From positions 45,162,401 through 45,226,400 of the forward strand of contig CM049317.1 in assembly GCA_026874595.1 (NCBI GenBank): 64,000 nt of DNA, read 5' to 3'. The notes below the pieces were generated by a model. It searched no databases. It was not told the DNA's origin and saw nothing but the letters and a program-made list of their open reading frames with translations. The translations under genes and the position numbers were made by a program. The stretch comes from Sipunculus nudus. Its lineage: Eukaryota; Annelida; Sipuncula; Golfingiida; Sipunculidae. This document shows positions 57,660-64,000 of this stretch, in pieces; position 1 is the stretch's first letter, and each line of letters begins with the position of its first letter.

Positions 57660-58200
57660 GTTTTATTCTATTATAAGCTCTGTGACCTTGAAAAGTAGAT
57701 CAAGGTCACCCATCTTCGAAGTTGACCGAGATTTTGTCCATATACATCTTCACCAAAGAAATAAAATTCCTATTATGAATCCTTTTAGAGATATCCCGCT
57801 CACAAGCCCAAAGTTGAAAAATCCGATAAAAATTAATTTAAAATCAGAAATTGTAGGTGGCGCCACCAAACTTGTGTAGCAGGTACAGACTATCAGTCCC
57901 AATAATCATAGTAAGTTTTGTGAAAATCCACCAAATGGTTACTGAGTAATAAGCATCTAAGTGTTTTTCTATAATCAGCTCTAAAATGTAGAAAAATAGG
58001 TCAAGGTCACCCATCTTCGAACTTGACCGAGATTTTGTCGATATACATCTTTACCGAGGAAATAAAATTCTGACGGTGAATCCTTTTCAAGATATCCCGC
58101 TCACAAGGTAAAAGTTAACGGACGCCGGACGGACGGACGGACGGACAGCTTGGGTGACGACAATAGCCCTTCAGCCTAAGGGCTAAGGGCTAAAAATGGG
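57660..58200. repeat. Tandem repeat of about 310 bp with (CGGA)n and a hairpin end
   Basis: Two units share aggtcaaggtcacccatctt, gttgaccgagattttgtc and gatatcccgctcacaag at about 57,690-57,810 and 57,990-58,110. The second is followed by ggacggacggacggacgg and agcccttcagcctaagggct + aagggctaaaaatg, a palindromic end. The layout (repeat body, ACGG tract, palindrome, A-run) parallels 17,260-17,512 with unrelated sequence, so this is a second family of the same kind. Confidence 0.7.
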
Positions 58201-60052
58201 TAGACTGACAGGGGAGACAAACAAGGCTGATCACTTTATTTCAAATTTGTCTTAGGCAGGAAAAAAATGAATGTGCATTAGATCCTCACTTATTACTTTA
58301 TCAATTTTCTTTGTTTCATCATTTTGATTTTCGTACATTTGCAATATAACATATATATCTGGATCTATAAGTCAATTCAAATTTCTCAATATCATCATCA
58401 TTTATCCTTAAGTTTGGTAATATAACATCACATTATGCACACAGGTGGATTTAATTTTTTTTTTAATGTTAACTTGGTTAAATTATTCAAGTGGAAATTA
58501 GTTTCTTTAAAGTGCCACAATAGCACAACATGGCATCTTGTGGATTACATTTGCGATGAAATAACTTTAGTTTTGGAAATACAGTTCAAAATAACAACTA
58601 GAAAACACACACTCACTGTCACAAAATTGTTCAAAAACACTTTGTGCAGGCTTAATCAGAGAACCTAATCTGCTGAACTCTGACCTCATGAAATATGCTT
58701 GAATTTTTATGAGAATGAAATTCAAGTGGGAAACTCTATTAGTGTTTATGTTTATAGTGTTTCATGAAAATCCATAAGAATTTCGGTAAGTCACAATGGT
58801 GCCACCAAAGTTTGGTGTCCTAATTAAATATGCGTGGATTTGGCTGGAAAATAAAAATTAGGTGAGATATTTAATTGATTAATATTTCTGCTGAGATTGA
58901 CAAAAATCCATCATATTCCTACTAAGTTATCACGGCAACCCTTCAAAATAGCTCTGTGACCTCTGACCTCATTAAATATGTGGCCGGGGATTTGCCCTTA
59001 ATCAAACTCGGGTGAGATAATCTATTGGTAAATAGTTATGGTTAGTTTCTTGAAAATCCATCAAAGCCCTTGTCAGCTTTCGTGCTATTCCAATAATCCC
59101 AGGAAAACTTTTTAGTGTAACATATGAAATGTAAAAATTTTGTATAAAAAGATTTTAAAAATCAAAAAATCATTCAAGTATGACCAAAACCTTATCAGCT
59201 CTAGAAACCCATACGATGCACCTGCTACAACAATTAGGAGTAGATCTGAGTAAAAATTGAGATATCTTAGGCATAAAAAATAAAAGGTAAGGTTCTCAAG
59301 CACCGCCCGCATCAATTTTAATACCTGGCATCAAACATTTTTCGGCAAGCATGTTCTTCAGTTGCGTATGTCTGTTAGTCTGTTTGTCTCTTTGGATGTT
59401 TGTTGCTTGCCGGAAATCTTCGATTTCCGCAAGCATGTTCGTCAGTTGCGTATGTCTGTTTGTCTCTTTGTCTCTTTGGATGTTTGTTTGTTTTTTTGTT
59501 TGTCACGACTCTCCAGGCCACACTTTTCCATCAATCAACTTGAAACTTGCAGGCTTGATTGATTAACCGATTTCTAGGTGCCCTATTGTTTTTGGTCAAC
59601 ATTGCTCCAAGGTCCAGGGTCAAGGTCACGACAGGTATGGTTAACGGTTTTTGCACTATAACTTCGCCATAAATAGGCTTATCCACTTCTGCAATAGCTC
59701 ATTTTTTTCGTCATCACCTGGCCTTTCTTTTGACATGTAGCTTACTTAAATTTGCCGTTACCATGGTTACATTTTTTGGGCAAAAATCATGGAAATTGGA
59801 AATAACACGACAATTTTTTGTAACTTTGTCAATTTTTTAGCTACAGACGTCTGGTTTTGGTCATTATGTACCTTATAGGCAGCTTGACATGATAAAACTG
59901 AAAGTCTCGCACCATTTCTCGTCAAACGAGAGTCTTCGAGATTTCATTAAATATGACCTACAGGTTGCATTTTTTTAAAATGGGTTTGAAATTGATATAT
60001 TTTGTGTTATTTATAAATATCTCGAAATCAGTTTTTCATTTTTTGGAAATAG

Positions 60053-60068
60053 CCACCAGGGGGCGTGG
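60053..60068 (+). promoter_or_regulatory. CTCF-like motif
   Basis: ccaccagggggcgtgg matches the core of the conserved bilaterian CTCF consensus (CCACNAGGGGGCR). It lies inside the repeat element upstream of the 148-bp array. Binding is not shown by sequence alone. Confidence 0.35.
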
Positions 60069-60289
60069 TACCTGACACACTGTAACATATCATTTTTCTG
60101 CAATATCTAAAATAATTTTAAACATGGCACAATTTTTATCGTTGTATCTTTAACTAGGAACATTGGCTTATTCCTCCGCACATGTAGCTTTGTGCTGCCG
60201 TTACCATGGTTACCAAATTTGTGGGTTAAACTTGATGATCTGAAAATATGCAGTTTTTGGCTTCTATCTCGGTTAATATTTATGTTTCA

Positions 60290-61450
60290 AGGGTCTAGTT
60301 TTTTTGCATAAGGCTGCTTCCCCTTGGTTCTAAGTCATTCAATTGCAAGTCTCGTCAAATTTCGCTCGGTTTATCGTCAAACGAGAAAAAACGAGATTTC
60401 ACGGAAATGCTTATAACTCGGCGACTTTTACAGCTACGCAGGTCTAGTTTTCGGCATTTCATAACATATGACCAGCTTGACACGCCAGAAAAGAAATCAG
60501 GCCAAATCTCGCACCATATCTCGTCAAGCGAGAAAAAAACGAGATATCATGGAAATGCTTATAACTAGGCGACTCTTACAGCTACTCAGGTCTAGTTTTT
60601 GGCATTTGGTAACATTTGGCCAACTTGACATAGTAAAACTGCGATACTTGGCGAAATCTCGCACTATATCTGGTCAAATGTGGAAAAACAAGATTTCACA
60701 GAAATGCATATAAGTCGGCGACTTTCACGGCTAGACAGGTCTAGTTTTTGGCATTCATTAACATTTGGATGGCTTGACATGAAAAACCTGCAAGACTGGC
60801 CAAATCTCGCACCATATCTCGTCAAACGATAAAAAAGGAGATTTCACAGAAATGCTAATAACTCGGCGACTTTTACAGCTAGACAGATGTAGTTTTCGCC
60901 ATTTCATAACATTTAGAGAGTTTGATATGACAAATCTACAAGACTGGCCAAATCCTGCACCATATCTCGTCAAACGAGAAAACACGAGAGTACACGGAAA
61001 TGCTTATAACTCGGCGACTTTTACAGCTAGAATGATCTAGTTTTCGCCATTTCGTAACGTTTGGCCGTCTTGACATAATAAAACTGCTCGTCTTGCCAAA
61101 TCTCGTACTATATCTCGTCAAGCGAGAAAAAAACATGATTTCACGTAAATGCTTATAACACGGCGACTTTTGCAGCTAGACAGGTCTAGTTTCTGGCATT
61201 TTGTAATATTTGACAAACCTGACATGACAAAACTGGAAATCTCGCCAAAGCTCGCACCATTTCCCGACAAACGAGAAAACACGAGATTTCATGCAAATGC
61301 TTATAACTCAGCGGCTTTTATAGCTAGACAGGTCTAGTTTTCGGCATTTCATATCATTTGGCCAGCTTGACATGACAAACCTGAAAAGGTCTCACTGCTT
61401 CTTGTCAAACGAGATTAACGGGATTTCATGAAAAAATTTTGAACTTGGTC
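60290..61450. repeat. 148-bp tandem array
   Basis: About eight units with consensus gcttataactcggcgac + ttttacagctagacaggtct. The anchor occurs at 60,409, 60,557, 60,706, 60,854, 61,002, 61,151 and 61,299, so spacing is 148-149. Most units hold tctcgtcaaacgaga or a close variant, a small self-complementary motif. Short ORFs here are by-products. Confidence 0.93.
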
Positions 61451-61625
61451 CCTTTTACACTAGAAAGATATGCAGCTGTTAAAGGTCAGCATGCATAAAT
61501 AAACATATTATCCGTTTCTGCTGCCCCCACAATGTTGCTCATTCATATGACTGTTTCTACATGCACTCTCTGTCTATCTGTCTGTATCATTTCCATTTCC
61601 GGCAAGCGCGTGACCTCTGGTCATC

Positions 61626-64000
61626 TTGTTTTGATTTTCATCTTTCAAGAAATTAAAATATTACAATTTTGATACAATTTCCTTTGTTATGTAGTACTTT
61701 TACCTGTTTAGCAAAAACACCCTGTTATTTTCATACTTTTCCATGGTCAGTTGACATTTTCACTGAAACATACAATAATTGGTAAAAGAAAAGGAACGCC
61801 AACCTGCAGTGATTTCTAAAAAAAAAGAGCCTGAGAACCATACCTTTTTATTTTGTTGGCCTTATTTAGATATTTTATGTCGAATAAAATTGTTCACGGA
61901 TGGACAGAGCTGAACACTATACCTGATATGAAATGCATCACTCAGAAGCACCCTACTGTTGCAGTTAATCTCAAATCATATCTCATCCCACCCCCACAGC
62001 AATATCCCGGCCATATACATCAAGTGTAATGGAATAATTATCCCCTGGAAGTGGGGTATGCAGGCAATGCTGTATTAAATGAGTTCCAGTGACCAACAGT
62101 GGGCTGCTTAGAACTAAGTTAACAATGCAAGTGAATACAATAGAGCCCCCCAAACAAATCAAGAAAGAGCCCTGTTTCTGAGCTTATATTTTCAAATTTC
62201 ATATTTTAACAGATAAAACCCTTATGTGTACCTTCTGTCAAAAGCAAACCAGCAGTGTGTTTACAGGAATAAAATGTGCTATGGTCAAAGTTGTGCAAAA
62301 TGGAAGGTGCTGATCGCACACATATATATGCTATAAACTTGAAGAATTTACAATATTTTGATCTAATTTCTTTCATACAATTAAATCTTGATTAAATAAA
62401 GTGTCTCAAATTTTGGATTCGTAAGTCTAATTTCAAAATGTGCCAGTCTAATGAACAGACAGATAGACGCACAGATGACATACAATTCATCATAACTATA
62501 GCTCAGATGACATTAAGTCATCTGAATTAAAAATTGAAATGTATATCAACAGTTTTTACAATGTTAATGTTTTATAGAGATCTTTGGTTATTTTTATCAT
62601 TTTCAACTTGAATAGTGTTGCACATGATGTCCCTTGAATTCACTGATTTTTTAGATCTATACTATTGTATATTGTAGTTCATGAAATACACTATTTCAAA
62701 ACATCTTGAACAGGAATAAGCATGATGATAACCAAGAGATGAGATCATTCATACAACTCCATTTGAATGCTGATGTACAGTGAAATAAAGGTATTTTCTG
62801 CCTGGACAAGTGTGATGATTTTTAAACTTTCCCATCACACTATTGCATAAAACTTTTTTTTTTTACATTAAGGCCATAACCAGGAATCAAAATGAGGTGA
62901 TTTTGCTTTTGTTGCATTTTGCGTGAGGTTTACCACACATTTCAGGTATTTGCCTGTCACTAAAATGTTTATCCCATTTGAGAAAACAATATGCAATACT
63001 TCAGAATTCACAAGAAATCCTATAAAGCCACATATTTGACATGAAGTTCAAGGTCATCAGTTTTAAAACTCCTGCCAAAACTTAGAGAAAAATTGCATCA
63101 AACATGATTTAAAATTAAACTATACTTCAAACGACCTGGTGTTAATAAGGTAATCAACAGATAATCATAGTGCTTCAAGGCATATTTTTGCTGTGAAGCT
63201 CACAGAATATTGATCATGTAAAACAGTTTTGACCTAGGTTCTTGGGAGATTTTCCAAGGTCCTCCCACAAGGTTTTCTATTTTGAGAAGTTCCTAGGTAG
63301 TGAGAAGTTTCTAGGTTGAATGGTTACAATCTGTGCCCTGCTATGAACTATGAACTGTTGTGCCCCAGATGAACACACAAAAGGAGAAATAGTGCTAAAT
63401 AGTGATAGATATAGCTCAGATGACTTACAGTCAGCTGAGCTAAAAATAATGTCACTTGAGTATACCTTCAAGGTGTATCCAGGTATTGTCATTTCACCTC
63501 GGTTGCTTTTAAGGAACCATAAATTTTCTGTAACTCCACCAGTAGAGCACTTCTGTAACCCCATCAGGGGAGAAAAACTGCAACAGGGTTCTGTGATAGG
63601 AATTAAAACAATATAAGTGACTCATATAAATTTAAAAATCACAAAAAAGAATATTCCAATAAATATACTTAATGTAACAATGACTGTTCCAATCAATTTG
63701 AAATGCTGATCCTGTAAGAACTCACTCCAATAGGAGTTGATGTCAGACAAACCCATGATCTTTGTTTATGCTAGTAGGATTGAAATTTGACCACTGGGAC
63801 AAAATCCAATTAGAATATCCTAAATTAATTCTGATCTTACTTAAAGTAATTTACCAAAAAAGATACAAAATAAAAAAAAAAGAAATTAATAATTCAAAAT
63901 ATCTTTAATTTAGTGAAGGGTGTATTTCAGTGCCATTTGTCAGAAACTATAAGAGTTTCCATTTGGTGATCTCAGTTCATGCAAACCTGGAAAAAATTCA
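61626..64000. other. Intergenic AT-rich region with two module ends
   Basis: Pearl/Helentron-like hairpin ends lie at about 62,500-62,532 (decayed) and 63,413-63,446 (well preserved). Module body phrases such as aattaaatcttgattaaataaag occur near 62,380. No coding sequence recognised. Confidence 0.55.

Larger units (their letters stand above)
59345..61625. mobile_element. Composite repeat element with ggcaagc ends and an internal tandem array
   Basis: A ggcaagcatgttc..cagttgcgtatgtctg block occurs at about 59,344 and again at 59,430, separated by gcttgccggaaatcttc and gatttccgcaagc, a near-perfect hairpin. A ttccggcaagcgcgtgacc phrase closes the region at about 61,596-61,615. Between them are a non-repetitive part with two ttaccatggttac phrases (59,757 and 60,200) and the 148-bp array. 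It looks like a non-autonomous element with palindromic ends. Confidence 0.55.

Noticed and set aside
59351-59566. Cys/Leu-rich ORFs (CVCLLVCLSLWMF)
   Set aside because: They come from a tgtctgtttgtctctttgg simple repeat within a dispersed element; not a secreted protein gene.

Overview
This is AT-rich eukaryotic nuclear DNA, most likely from a bivalve mollusc or a closely comparable marine invertebrate. Three things point that way: small coding exons with GT-AG boundaries in long repeat-filled introns, an AP-endonuclease LINE with a 2A-like peptide, and several families of repeats that carry (ACGG)n tracts and palindromic ends like the bivalve pearl/Helentron elements. No bacterial gene organisation, tRNA, rRNA or CRISPR array was found. 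The taxon is an inference; no host housekeeping gene is present to confirm it.

The backbone is a segmental duplication. Copy A (1 to about 7,640; the window opens inside it) and copy B (about 31,025 to 44,800) share the same order: unique 5' block, a 25-bp GT-rich minisatellite, a terminal coding exon on the minus strand, a poly-G tract, a second terminal exon, and a 36-bp minisatellite. Copy B additionally keeps about 3.7 kb (36.1 to 39.85 kb) that copy A lacks. The only recognisable host gene family lies here: a small NTF2-like (SnoaL/DUF4440-type) protein. The best copy is spliced from exons at 18,379-18,236, 8,960-8,807 and 5,736-5,676. A second copy (36,992-34,800) has all three exons but a one-base insertion in exon 2. 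Two further orphan terminal exons lie at 2,639-2,714 and 41,283-41,340.

In the best copy the 9.3-kb intron between exons 1 and 2 is filled by what looks like one large element with long inverted ends (about 9,330 to 17,942). It carries a decayed multi-domain gene (9,884-14,778, minus strand) of an abundant but unnamed invertebrate family. Upstream of that gene copy lie an 86-bp-arm perfect palindrome (18,612-18,786) and a decayed CR1/Jockey-type LINE (20.1-24.5 kb).

The 36-bp minisatellite in copy B (about 92 units, 41.47-44.79 kb) is open for about 1,100 codons on both strands. It abuts a 187-bp satellite array (44.8-47.1 kb) whose first monomers follow a three-monomer higher-order period of 561 bp. 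From 47 kb to the end no host gene is recognisable: the sequence is a mosaic of MITE-like elements, pearl/Helentron-like modules and tandem arrays, including a 148-bp array at 60.3-61.45 kb.
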